A program made the translations under genes and the position numbers. A stretch of DNA of 64,000 nucleotides from Xestospongia bergquistia (taxonomy: Eukaryota > Porifera > Demospongiae > Haplosclerida > Petrosiidae), in assembly GCA_963965975.1 (NCBI GenBank), contig OZ014412.1, positions 5,148,501 to 5,212,500 on the forward strand, written 5' to 3'. This document shows, piece after piece, positions 33,725 through 44,839 of this stretch. How positions within the stretch are numbered: position 1 is the first letter of the stretch; each line of letters starts with the position of its first letter. The notes under the pieces were generated by a model. It was not told where the DNA came from. It saw nothing but the letters and a program-made list of their open reading frames with translations, and made no database searches.

Positions 33725-36700
33725 ATGAGTGAGGATGAATCTCCCACTGCAAAAAAAGAAATTGAAGAAGATCTTCTATCAAGTGTTTCCAGTATTGCAG
33801 GAATTATTGGTGTTGTACCTAAAGTTGCAGAACTAGGACTAAAGAAAGAATTATCAAGATCTTTGAAAGAAACACCCAACCAAGTTCAAGGTAAATTATG
33901 AATAATACTATAGTTCAGTTTAACTAATTGTCACAGACTTTTAGTTGAGTTTTTGTCATTAAATCATTGTGCTAAGGTAGTCATAAAATCACTGTGCTGT
34001 GGTAATACAGTTAGAATTCAGGCTGTAAATTTGTCAGAATTGAGTTTATCTATTTAGCTATCTTATTTATTTATTTTTAAAAAAGATCTCTCCCTTCTTC
34101 ATTAAATTAACACATAATAAAGATGTAATATAATTATGGTGTTACAGTATTTAAAATTATATATTACAGATAGAGCAATGAGGTGTAGATTGTTAGGTCA
34201 AGTAGACAAAGTGTATAGAGTAATAAATCAATTTTTTGACGTCATATATATTCGGACACTGTGTTTGAATGCGAACAGTGACTGATCAAAGCACCTATCA
34301 TCTTAAATGAAAGCTAAAGAACTGTACTTTTATTATTCCAAGATCCATGAGCTTCAGAGTCTCCATGCTTGAGTAGTGGCACTTCAAACATGGCTTGCCG
34401 ACATTTCGGAATATTGGACAGAAGACTGTATTTTTGTAGGTTGAAAAATTCTATCTAGATAGTTTACAAGTATGGTCCTACATGACAAAATTCAAGCACT
34501 ATTCATCGCTCTACAGAATGATGCAGTTGTCCATTGAAATCTCTATCCTTCGAAAAAGTATGGATAAGCTAAAAATTCGTACCCCGAGTGCTGTATAATC
34601 GGACACGCCCATTATTAAATAGCATCGTTGTGATCGGATAGCATCAGTGTTTTATTACTATACAAAACTTAGACTTCACATTCTCAACAAAACCCAGTCA
34701 TTATATCAATTTTAGATTACATTTCCAATGGAATACTATGTGGAACCACGTGTCACACCTATCACAAGCCACCCAATCTTTATTGAAGTTGGCGTCACAA
34801 GCTGGACAAACTGTATCACTTTTGGCACTAAGAGCAGGAGATAAAGAGCTATCTAGTACATTATCATCATACTCAGGAGACTCTCTAGTTCCTACATTAG
34901 TTCATGTCCACGAGATGCATTAGTTCTAGACCTTGTTCGACAATTAGTACCTATATATTAATATTCAGTAAAATAGTACATGTATATGTCTTACTTGGAG
35001 ATGAGTTACGTGATTGAATTACGTGATGAATTATTTGGTTTGCTTTCATTCTCCAGTACAACAATAGCAAAGAAACATTAAGAGCACAAGATCCAAAACA
35101 CTCTTAGGACTACATGGGAGGCTCTGTAACAATTAACAACCAAACTCTAATTACACACAGTGGAATAGAACTATATTGTAGATTTACAGTATTTCTACAA
35201 TTTAATGAACCAGGTCGACTTCAACACACTGTGGGTTCGATAGATGTTGGATTACTAGTTTGATAATCAAAATTCCACTCATTTTACTTAGCTATTAATT
35301 TGTTTATAAGCAGTCCTAGCAGGAAGTCAATACTTCACTGTATATTATCAATCTAAACACTACACCTCACCCAAACCCATAAACTATACATGTCAAAGTA
35401 TTGACTTCCTGCCAGTTCTCTAGCCACTAGACTACGTTGTTTATACACTTCGCCCAATATTCTAATGAATGACAGAATATAAAACACCTTGGGGAAAAAC
35501 AGGGCCATGTGAATACAAAGAAGTACTAGACTAGTAAATTCTCTCCTTAGTTATCACCTATTTTCACCTCATCATATTAGATCTACCTTAATTGTACATC
35601 AAGTATCTTTTGTTTCTAAAGTTAATTCCATTAACAAAAAGGTTATACCTTTAAACAAAACTTTCGCAGCTCTTTTAAACGGTAGCAGATCGTTTAGCCA
35701 GTAGCAACACCTTCAGCCAAAAGCACGACGTAGACACCAAACCAGTAGGCGTGTCCGATTATACAGCACTCGGGGTACGAATTTTTAGCTTATCCATACT
35801 TTTTCGAAGGATATAGATTTCAATGGACAACTGCATCATTCTGCAGAGCGATGAATAGTGCTTGAATGTTGTCATGTAGGACCATACTTGTAAACTATCT
35901 AGATAGAATTTTTCAACCTACAAAAATACAGTCTTCTGCCCAATATTCCGAAATGTCGGCAAGGCATGTTTAAAGTGCCACTACTCAAGCATGGAGACTC
36001 TGAAGCTCATGGATCTTGGAATAATAAAAGTACAGTTCTTTAGCTTTCATTTAAGATGATAGGTGCTTTGATCAGTCACTGTTCGCATTCAAACACAATG
36101 TTCGAATATACGTGACGTCCAAAAATTGATATTACTCTACTTAATAACCATACAAGACTAGCTTGACTAGATGTAGTTTACAAGTTGTGTATGTTTTGAA
36201 AATAAACAATACATTAATTGGTAAGATTGCAGCATAAATCTGTCATTTATTATTAGTAAAACTTAAATTCCATAAACTCATTCATATATACTGTATCTTC
36301 AGCTCAATTACAAATAATGTTAATGTTCACGTTTATAATCTTCCTCTGTTGAAATTGTATAGTTGATCTGTAAGGCATAATGCAAACAAAGAAAAACATC
36401 TATAAAAGACATGCATGTAGTCTACTTATAAATTAAAAGTGTCAATTCCAGCATAAATTAGTAGTGATTACAGTGCTATATACTTCAAAGTAATTAATTT
36501 ATTCCATACGACGAATAGTCTCATTCCATGTTAGTATGAGCACATGAGCATCGCGAAGGAACGTTCAACTCGCATTATATTTATACTCTAACGATTGTCG
36601 AAACACGGTCAGGGATAGCGATTATTCCATATAATTAAGGAAAATACACTTACGTGGCATAAGCACTGTTAAGTACGTGACGGAGCATTGAATATTATTA

Positions 36701-39257
36701 CAATCAGCAATAGTGAGTAAAACAAAGACACTAAGAAAGATCCCATGTGTAGTTTTATCATTTATTTATGAACAACTTCTTATTTGCATAATTTTACAGG
36801 GTTTCCATTTGATCATGAATATCTCAAAAAGCTGATATCAAATCAAGCAAATACAATCAAAATTCGACCAGTTTTTCTTACATTGAGTGGTCTTCTCAAT
36901 TCTGGTAAGACAGAGGCAATTTTACAGTACATAGACCACTATGTTGATAAACATCCACAGTCTAAATTGTCAAGTAAAAGTTATAACCAAGAAACAGAAG
37001 GAATTGCATGTTATGAACTTTTTGCTGCTGGTTTCTATCCCTTAAGGCATCTTACCATTGCTGAATTCACCAATGAGTCTGGTTGTGCATTTGGTATATT
37101 ATCAACCTTTTGCAAAGAAATTCAAGCTCACAAGGAAGTCCCTTTGTTCAAAAAGGACCTTGATACACCTACCAATGACGTTTTTGAAGATTCAAATTTA
37201 GAAAATCATCTTCGATATTTATACAAGTATTTTTGGCAATGTGAACAAGTGCCAAAAGAGCCTGATTTCAGCAATAAAAAATACCAATTTGCTGATCATC
37301 TTTGCAAATCACTTCCAAGTGAAGCTGCTCTTGTTAACATTTGGGACCTTTCTTTAGACAAAAAAGCTCTATGTTTTTTAGCTCCTTTCTTTGGCCAATT
37401 TTACAACAGCCATTCTTGGCTGTTTCTAGATATTGAACTTGTGGGTGACCACAACAACCTTGACCACCATACTCGTAAAGATGGTATAGCTTGGCTCCAA
37501 CCTCATCTTTACTACTTGCTTCATTGGAGTAGAATGAGTGAAAGTAATCCAAGGGAGAGTCCATGCACCATCTTTGTTAATCATGTCAAGACCACTTCAA
37601 ACGGGCATTTGAGACAAATGGTCATAACACTTAAAGCTAAAATAAAACAAGCTGCTAAACATATTGGTGCTTCTTCTCTCATTGAGCAAAAAATTGAGAC
37701 CATTAATTTAAGTGATCATGATGCTTCAAATCTTCTAAATCAAAAGTTTGAAAAGGTGATTTATGAAACACCATATGAAGATGTTCCTCTCTCATGGCTG
37801 TTTCTTCGTAGTTTGTTGTATACATTGGAGAAGATTGCCATAACCAAATCAGAGCTGAGGAAGAAAGCTAATGAATGTGGCCTCTGTGATGACTTAATAA
37901 CTAAATTTTGCCAGTTTTGTACTGCCTCTGGCAGTATATTAGATCTTAGTCTGGTTAAACCAGATTGTCATTATGTCATTTTGAAACCAATAAATTTTCT
38001 GAAATCATTGGATAAAATTTTATGTCCTGGTGAGCACCTCTGTCAACAGTATCCAATGTTAATTAATGGCATATTTCCAGAAAAAACATTTCAATCTGTT
38101 TTTGGAGAAAATTGTCCAGCATTTGTAGATGCTTTATCAATCAATCTTGCTACAAAAGTGCCTAGTTCACAGTTAGACATGCCTAATGTTGATTACAATG
38201 AATGTTTTTATTTTATCCCTTTAAGTCGCAAAGCAGAGAACCTTATAAGAGAAGCTGATACCACGGCAGTTCATCTTATATTCGTTCCTCCTACAGTAAA
38301 TATCATTCAACAGGCAACACTTGCTGATTACCTATTACGATCATTGCCTACTAAACTAAAGCTCGTACCATGTAGTAACCTTAACCAAATGATCATCAAA
38401 GAATGTTCTACTGGTACTACAATTACTCTTGTCTCTCATGGTCCAGTTACTACAATATCAATCAGCCAAGCTAGTCCTGATGTTTGCTCTCTCATTCTTA
38501 AAGTCTATAATAAGATTGCAGAAACTAGTAAAGTCAGAACTAAATACAAATTTGTTAAGATATGTTCAAAAAGTATAGTTACTGATATACAACATATCCC
38601 ATCTTGTCAGTACCATGTACTACCAAACGACACACTCTGTGATGATTGTGTGAGAGTCAATGATCAGTTAAAAGCCTGGAATGAAGCATTGAGAGAAGTT
38701 AGTAAAATGTATTCATTAAAAAAATAATTTTATGCTTTATTTTAAATAACAGCACCCAATTCCTCAAAATTATATACCGAATGAAGGTTAGATGGATTAT
38801 TTTTTTCTATATAGAGTTATTCATGAATATCTACACTTTGCAGAGTTAAAATGCTCAGACCCTACAAAAATTGCTAAAGAGCTTACTTCATGTACTCCAG
38901 AAGTGATCAAATACCTTGCTGAAGCACTGGAGATTCGTGATGTTGACACTTCTAGTGTTAGTGAACTGATTTCCATATGGAATGAGAGAGTTGTTGAAAG
39001 TACTAGTAGTAGCAAAGGAAAAATAGAACCAAGACGAATGTTGGCAAGGAAACTGGTTGAGGTGGGTGCTAAATTTTGTACTTCATTAGACAGTGGTCGT
39101 AAATTTGAGGCAGAGTCTACATTTGAAACACTTGCCAGGAAATTAGATATTTATGGTAAATTCAGTGACTATAAAGAACTTTGATTATGTTTGTCTTAAT
39201 TATTAGCTCCTACTATTAAACAATTACAAACCATGACTCAACATATAACCGAGCAAG
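33725..39257 (+). CDS. Roc-COR-like module 1 plus Death gene (5' part of a chimeric locus)
   Basis: Exons: 33725-33890 (ATG; SIAGIIGVVPKVAELG, phase-1 donor), 36800-38697, 38753-38786, 38844-39155 and 39207-39257. Exon 2 (about 632 residues) is open throughout: FPFDHEYLKKL, Walker A GLLNSGKT, a Tyr/Phe variant of the AAGFHPLR block (FAAGFYPLRHL), VNIWDLS, WLFLDIEL, CTIFVNH, then the COR-like region (VPLSWLFLRSLL; SGSILDLSLVKPD). Linker HPIPQNYIPNE, Death-like domain (TKIAKELTSCTPEVIKYLAEAL; IEPRRMLARKLVE), linker PTIKQLQTMTQ. Intron 1 is 2.9 kb because it holds a 1.9-kb transposon. The next exon should be Roc, but it is broken (39341-39781). The last linker exon ends in phase 1, so skipping to the TM exon at 40417 would give an in-frame module 1-Death-TM-ZU5-UPA-Death protein. 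Confidence 0.75.
34218..36137. mobile_element. 1.9-kb transposon with ~390-bp terminal inverted repeats
   Basis: The left TIR 34218-34609 and right TIR 35748-36137 are reverse complements over their full length with few mismatches (outer end gagtaat../..attactc; inner end ..cggacacgcc / ggcgtgtccg..). Both flanks are TA (34216-34217; 36138-36139). The paralogous introns at about 7290 and 43370 have the uninterrupted site (gtctatacttgataac), so the insertion is younger than the duplications. The 1.14-kb interior has no transposase; the longest frame (61 codons at 34738) is unremarkable. A nested 17-bp inverted repeat (gcaggaagtcaatactt, 35319-35335 and 35396-35412) brackets 60 bp and may be an older small insertion. 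Non-autonomous, foldback-like, TA-targeting. Confidence 0.85.
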
Positions 39258-39340
39258 GTAATTTACAAAAACATTATCTTGGTTCTCACACCTTACCATT
39301 AACACAAAACTGTTTTTGTCTTTGTATTAATTTTTTATAG

Positions 39341-39781
39341 ATAATGAAGATACCTATGAGAAATACTCTCAAGAGGATGGTGTTATTTCATTCAAAGCTG
39401 TTAAATGGAACATTGGACCACCTCAAGTTGGTTAAACTACCACTAAAATGCGTTAAAACTGAAATCAAAGATGGTAACATGAGACCTGATAGCACTGGTT
39501 TAGAAAAGCCTGTAGAGGTTATCAGTGCAACAATGATTTCTGACAATGAGACTGAAACTAATATATACTGGAAACCTTTGAATGAATCCCAGTTAGATCA
39601 AGCTTTAATGTGCTACATCAATTCACAACCTACATCCACTCTAGAAAGTTTAACTTTTCAGACTCACAAGCAATTTCAAATACCTAATTGTATAGATACA
39701 ATGCCAATAGAGCTAACTGAAATAAATGCTAATAATGCTTTTGCCCAAAACAATGAATACATAGTGCTGAAACACTTTTAA
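39341..39781 (+). pseudogene. Broken Roc exon
   Basis: Starts with the family acceptor and DNEDTYEKYSQEDGV, but the Walker A lysine codon AAA is TAA (39433-39435), directly after GPPQVG. About 27-30 bases after KMR are missing compared with 47145. The following part (RPDSTGLEKPVEVISATMIS..) is closest to the Roc exon at 47026. It stops near 39781, before DTGGQ, TNAD and COR. It cannot make a GTPase. Confidence 0.85.
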
Positions 39782-39810
39782 TATCACAATGTTTTTACTC
39801 TTTCATGTAG

Positions 39811-40042
39811 AAATATTCTGAAGTTGAAGTTAAGACTGAGACCAAAGATGCTAAGGTTCAATTTGGACTCAAGATGGATGATGCTGACATTCAATTTGGA
39901 CCTGAGACCAAGGATGCTGAGAGTCAATTTGAACCTGATACCAGGAATTCTGAGGGTCAATTTGGAGATGAGACCAAGATTGCTAATATTCAATTTGGAC
40001 CTGAGACCAAAGATGTTCCAGTGCAGATTGAACATATTATAC
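39811..40042 (+). CDS. Orphan linker exon of KDAEVQF-type repeats
   Basis: Open exon, phase 0 acceptor (tttcatgtag) and phase 1 donor (atac|gtatgt), encoding about six imperfect repeats of 11-13 residues: ETKDAKVQFGL, MDDADIQFGP, ETKDAESQFEP, DTRNSEGQFGD, ETKIANIQFGP, ETKDVPVQI. Related single motifs lie in the linker exons of other genes (KTETKDVESQ at 13310; SKDAEVQF at 49546). It can only be used together with a Roc exon ending in phase 0, which is broken here, so it may now be silent. Confidence 0.6.
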
Positions 40043-40104
40043 GTATGTGATAGTAGTCATATAGCGTGGATTGTGATTAAATTGACACATCCTTAATAGC
40101 GATA

Positions 40105-40522
40105 ATATAAAATGATGCTATTATAGTGATGATATATTATAGGTTATAAATATATAAATAAAGGCCTTCTCATTGGTTTATGTCTTCACAAGTAGAAATA
40201 GCACAGCACCTCATTCAGTTGCATTAAATTCATTCCACTTAATGTCACATTTTATGTTGACCTTTTTTGTAAGTGTGATTCTTTAAAGCCTTTATACTTT
40301 GTTTTTATCATATCTGCTCATATTTTACATATTATTGTTAGGCTTATATGTGTATATTTTGTTCTCAAGAATGCTTTATATGAGCACTGTAATTAATCCT
40401 TTAATCTTTTTAACAGCTAACATATCGCCAATTCTCTTTGCCATTTATACATTGTTCCTTCTATTCATATGCTTATCAGCTATGAGAGGACGAACTAAAC
40501 TAATTGGTAAGATCTGTAATAG

Positions 40523-40565
<43 letters not shown>

Positions 40566-42720
40566 AAATATTTTGTTTTATTAGCTCCTTTGCCTGGAAT
40601 TGAGGTTCTTGCATCTACAAGACTACTGGTGGCTGGAGGACAGCCCAATCAATTACACTGGAAGGAATATGGTCTGAAATTATCCATACCACATGATGCT
40701 CTTCCTCCAGGATTCTTAGCAGAGATAGTTGTATGGGTCACCCTATCAGGTCCTTTTGTCTATCCTGATTCTGAGTCCTGGACACCAGCAAGTGCTGTAT
40801 ACTGGATATCAAGTAGTAAAGACTTCATTAATCCTGTACAGTTAGGACTATGGCATAGTGCTAAAGGTTTGCAGAATGGTTCAGACTTAAGAATTGTAAC
40901 AGCTCAAGACGAGGCTCAAAATGGAATGTATATTTTTGAGGATATTGCTTCAAAAAATTATAAATTAGAGGGCTCTTTTGTTTATCTCTATGTCAACCAT
41001 TTCTCAATTTATTGCTCTTTATCAAATCAGTTGAAGTACGATGGTTGCTTACTTTATCGAAAATCTCCAAAGAGTTCTGTTACTTGGGAGTACAGCTTAA
41101 TAGTACACAAGCATCATCCAGATGGAGTTGTTCAAAGGGTAATTTTAGTGGATTAAATCATCACACTAATATTAATTACTATTTTATTTATTTACTTATA
41201 GCTTCTTGACAAAGCCTCATATACAGGTTGGGCTATAGACATCCCTGATTTCACTGTAGAATTTGAGCAAGATAGTAACATTCTTACTTTAAATACATGT
41301 ACAAACTATAGCATTTCAAATTTGAATGGTTGGGAAATTGCTGAAAGAATCTCACCACTTATGGTAAGATTATATATAGTACCTAACATTTAAAATTAAT
41401 TTTGCTATTGTAGTACAGCAAATATCAGATAGATTGTTATGAATCAATTCGTAGCAACATGCAATTTCTGTTAATTTGGACTGGAAAAGGACTTCGCACA
41501 ACACAAATCATAAGGCTGTCATTACATGGTGCTGAGCAACCAAATGTCATTAGTTTTGTAACAAATTCAGGTATTATAACAAATGATTATTTAATAACAA
41601 CATTAATGTGTTTAATTATCTAGAGGACAATGAAGGGAATAAAGTACGTGGAGCAAGTGGAGGTATGTAATGATATATGGTATTTATAACTGAGTATGAT
41701 AGATGTTAACAGACTTTATAATAGACTATAAGATTTTGGGTATCTCTACATTATACAATTAACTATGAATTCATTTATTTTTAGGATTTATTTCATCATC
41801 AGAGAACTTGTTACTTTATACGAATCATGTCTACCAAGTTCTTCTTTTCTGCAATTATCTTGGTATCAATAATGCTAAATGTAAGATGATTGAACATGAA
41901 AGACCTAATGATTTGGAACAACAAAAAGTAGCCGTGTTAAGTGTCTGGCTAGAAGAAAGAGAACGTACATGGAGAGATTTTATACGTGCATTAGCTTTAA
42001 TGAAACAATGTGTGATAGCAAAAAAATTAACAAAAGAACATCATGTTTATTTTTTTAATGCTGATGAAGCTCTTAAAACGTGTAATGATCTTAATGAAGA
42101 CTGATAAGTCAAGAATCAAGTGTCAAATATTTTTAAAAAGCTGTTTTGTGTTATTAATCAGTAAATATGCAAACTAAAGTAACAACAATATTGCTTTGAT
42201 CATAATTTATTAAAGCCAGTAAATTGAAACTGTGTTGCTGTTGTTCAAAGTATTTTACATCATCTGTTATTGTATTTATATTGATTTTTTGTTAGAAGTA
42301 TTGTGTCACCTTGTACTTTTTAATTATTATTAATATTTTCCAAATTTCCACAACTTAAATCAAACTGAGTATATGCCATATTAGTTTTAGCATGATTAAC
42401 AATTCTATAACCTGTTTGTCAATTACTTTGATTGCAACCAGGAAATATGTTTGCTCAAATGTTACAGTCAAGCTACTATTAGTGAACAATGAAAGTATGT
42501 CTTGCTAAATATAATTATATGGTACAGAAAACTTAATTAAATCATTCTGTACATATCACCTTCATAAAAACAATCTGCATACTGATTAAGCACTTATGAC
42601 TTTTGGCACTTATATGAAAATAATGAAAATCAATAATGATATTGCATACACTATAATTGATACCAGTATGAAGTTTTACAGATGTCACAAAATTTAATTC
42701 AAAAATGAGTTAATTAATAA
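40105..42720. repeat. Segmental duplication, right copy (TM-ZU5-UPA-Death half)
   Basis: Counterpart of 24840-27405. Differences are mainly substitutions, small indels and a changed microsatellite (TA run at about 40523-40562). One coding difference adds residues in the first UPA exon (acatgtacaaac at about 41297). Confidence 0.85.
40417..42104 (+). CDS. TM-ZU5-UPA-Death (duplicate 3' half)
   Basis: Exons: 40417-40506 (transmembrane ILFAIYTLFLLFICLSA then MRGR), 40585-41138 (ZU5, ending NHFSIYCS), 41202-41363 and 41414-41570 (UPA), 41624-41662, and 41785-42104 (C-terminal Death, stop TGA). All frames are open and all splice sites match the gene at 22631, but the 5' half of that gene (Death, CARD, novel domain, coiled coil) is absent. 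Upstream lies the module 1-Death gene. Because the TM exon begins at a phase-1 acceptor, it can join the phase-1 donors at 39257 or 40042, so the block has probably been captured as the 3' end of that gene. The alternative is a non-expressed fragment; its open frames argue against long neglect. Confidence 0.75.
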
Positions 42721-42888
42721 TTTTTTAATTTTAGTTATACATAATATTATATTATATTTTTTATTTTATAATTTTTTTATGTGTGCACTACTTAGTTACT
42801 CATATACAACTTGTAAACTATGCATGATATGTCTATTGTAGTTGTATCAGCAAAGGTGTGGCCTATGATACATCCTAGAAAAGAAATT

Positions 42889-43051
42889 ATGAGTGAAGAT
42901 TAATCTCACAATGTAAATAAAAAAATTGGAGATCTTGTATCAGGTGTTTTCAGTATTGCAGGAAATATTGGTGTTGTGACTAAAGTTCCTGAACCAGGAC
43001 TGAAACAAGAATTACCAAGACCTTTGAAATAAACACCCATTCAAGTTCAAG
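42889..43051 (+). pseudogene. Dead first exon of the Roc family (right copy)
   Basis: ATG followed by SED, then TAA, with further stops (tgtaaataaa; ttgaaataa near the end), and the same phase-1 donor (caag|gtaatg). The stop shortly after the ATG is shared with the left copy at 6811, so the exon was already dead before the locus duplicated. Confidence 0.75.
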
Positions 43052-44777
43052 GTAATGAACAATACTATAGTTCAGTTTAACTAATTTTCACTTTTATTTG
43101 AATTTTGTGATAAAATCACTGTGTGGTAAAGATAATACAGTTCATATTTGGACAATAAATTTGTCAGAGTTAAGCTTGGTTATCTAGATATCTATATCTT
43201 ATTTATTTATTTAAAAAAAATTTTCTCTCCATTCTTTATTAAGCAATACACAACAAAGATGTAATATAATTATAGTATAGTTAAATTATATATAATATAT
43301 AACATTATGATAGTGAGAGCAATGATTTTTGGATTGTATATACATATTCAGGTCAAGTATAGGCAAAGTCTATACTTGATAACAGTACATGACTAGCTGA
43401 TATAGCTTGACTAGATATACTTTACAACTTATGCATGTGTTGAAAGCAATACATATCATTTTTAAGCTGATTCCATAAATCTACCATTTATTGTTGGGAA
43501 AATTAAGTTATGAGCTCATAAACTTGTTCAGTGCTATATACTTTAAAGTAAACTTATATCCTTCTGTGTTACAATTAAGGTATTGCAGATATAGTAAACA
43601 ATGTCATTCCATAGTAGTGATATAGCTATATCCAAGTAAAGTGATATTGTCCTCCTCCATGCAAATAATGATAGAGCTACATGTATAATTATAAAAGTAC
43701 ACTTATATCCATCTATGTTACAATTAAGTTATCACATATATAGTGAACACTGTCATTTCATCTTAGTAATATAGGCTGTCTCAATGTAAACTTATATTAT
43801 CCTCCTTCATGCAAATAATGCATGATATATGTACACTTATATTTCCTCCTCCATCTTTGCAAATAGTGATGTAACCATATCAAAGTAAACATGTAACTCC
43901 TCCTCCATCTTCTACAAATTGGATCATTTAATAGTGATAAATACATAACCTTTTATCATTGTTGTCTTGGTTGTTGTAACACAAAAGTGTTTATTTATGT
44001 TGTTGTATTAATTTTACAATAGATAAAAAAGGATATCATAGTTTTTTCATTATTGATGGTCAGTTTGGATGCTTCTTTAAAGGATGTGCTAGAAGCTAGT
44101 GTAGGCCAGCTAGTTTAGGCATACATATATGTTCTTATCTGTCAACAATTATTTCCATGAGAATAGATCTAGTATTACTAATATTATACCAAACTGAAGG
44201 TATTTATCCAGCTAATAATATGCGTTTTAATTGGATATAGAGGTTAAAAAAGCCATATTTTAATAATGATGACATGTCCTACTTTCAAGAACTATCAATT
44301 CTTGTTATTAATAGAAGAAACATTTTGTTTACAGAAGGTTGGTATGTTTATTTAGTATTAGGTCAGTACATTCCAAGAAATACAAACATACCAATAGAGA
44401 ATTAATTTTAAAATATTGCCAGCTATACTCTTTACAACAATATGAAAATTAGAGAATATGATTTTTATTATTACAAGACTTTGCACACCTGTGCTAAATT
44501 AAAGTAGACTGTCATTTGAGAAAATACATCCAATCTTTAACCTAAAAGGGCTAAATCGTAATCCATTGTTTTCTATTAAAAGCAGACTATACACTAGATC
44601 AATGATCAGATTATATCTATATCGAAATTAGGGCTTAGTGCTAGCGCCTTAGCTATAATTTGTAAAATATGCATTATTCATGATAAAATATATTATTAGC
44701 AGATCACGTGACTTCCAATTATATAATAGGTATTGATATTCCTTGATTTCATGCAAGTCTGCATGATCGTAGAAAAG

Positions 44778-44787
44778 CTATATAAAG
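44778..44787 (+). promoter_or_regulatory. TATA-box-like element of guanine deaminase gene, right copy
   Basis: ctatataaag, 53-62 bp before the ATG at 44840, identical to the left copy together with the short leader (agttaacaattaactttgtagataatcg). Confidence 0.55.
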
Positions 44788-44839
44788 TGCATGGAGAGCT
44801 GTAGTTAACAATTAACTTTGTAGATAATCGTACTGCATA

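Noticed and set aside
34738..34923. 61-codon frame inside the 1.9-kb transposon as a transposase
   Set aside because: Too short, with no DDE-type motifs or DNA-binding features; the element looks non-autonomous.
40299..40580. Apparent extra hydrophobic N-terminus before ZU5 (several membrane-like segments)
   Set aside because: Only the part from 40417 to 40506 is an exon conserved in both copies; the rest is translated intron, including a TA microsatellite read as Ile-Tyr repeats.
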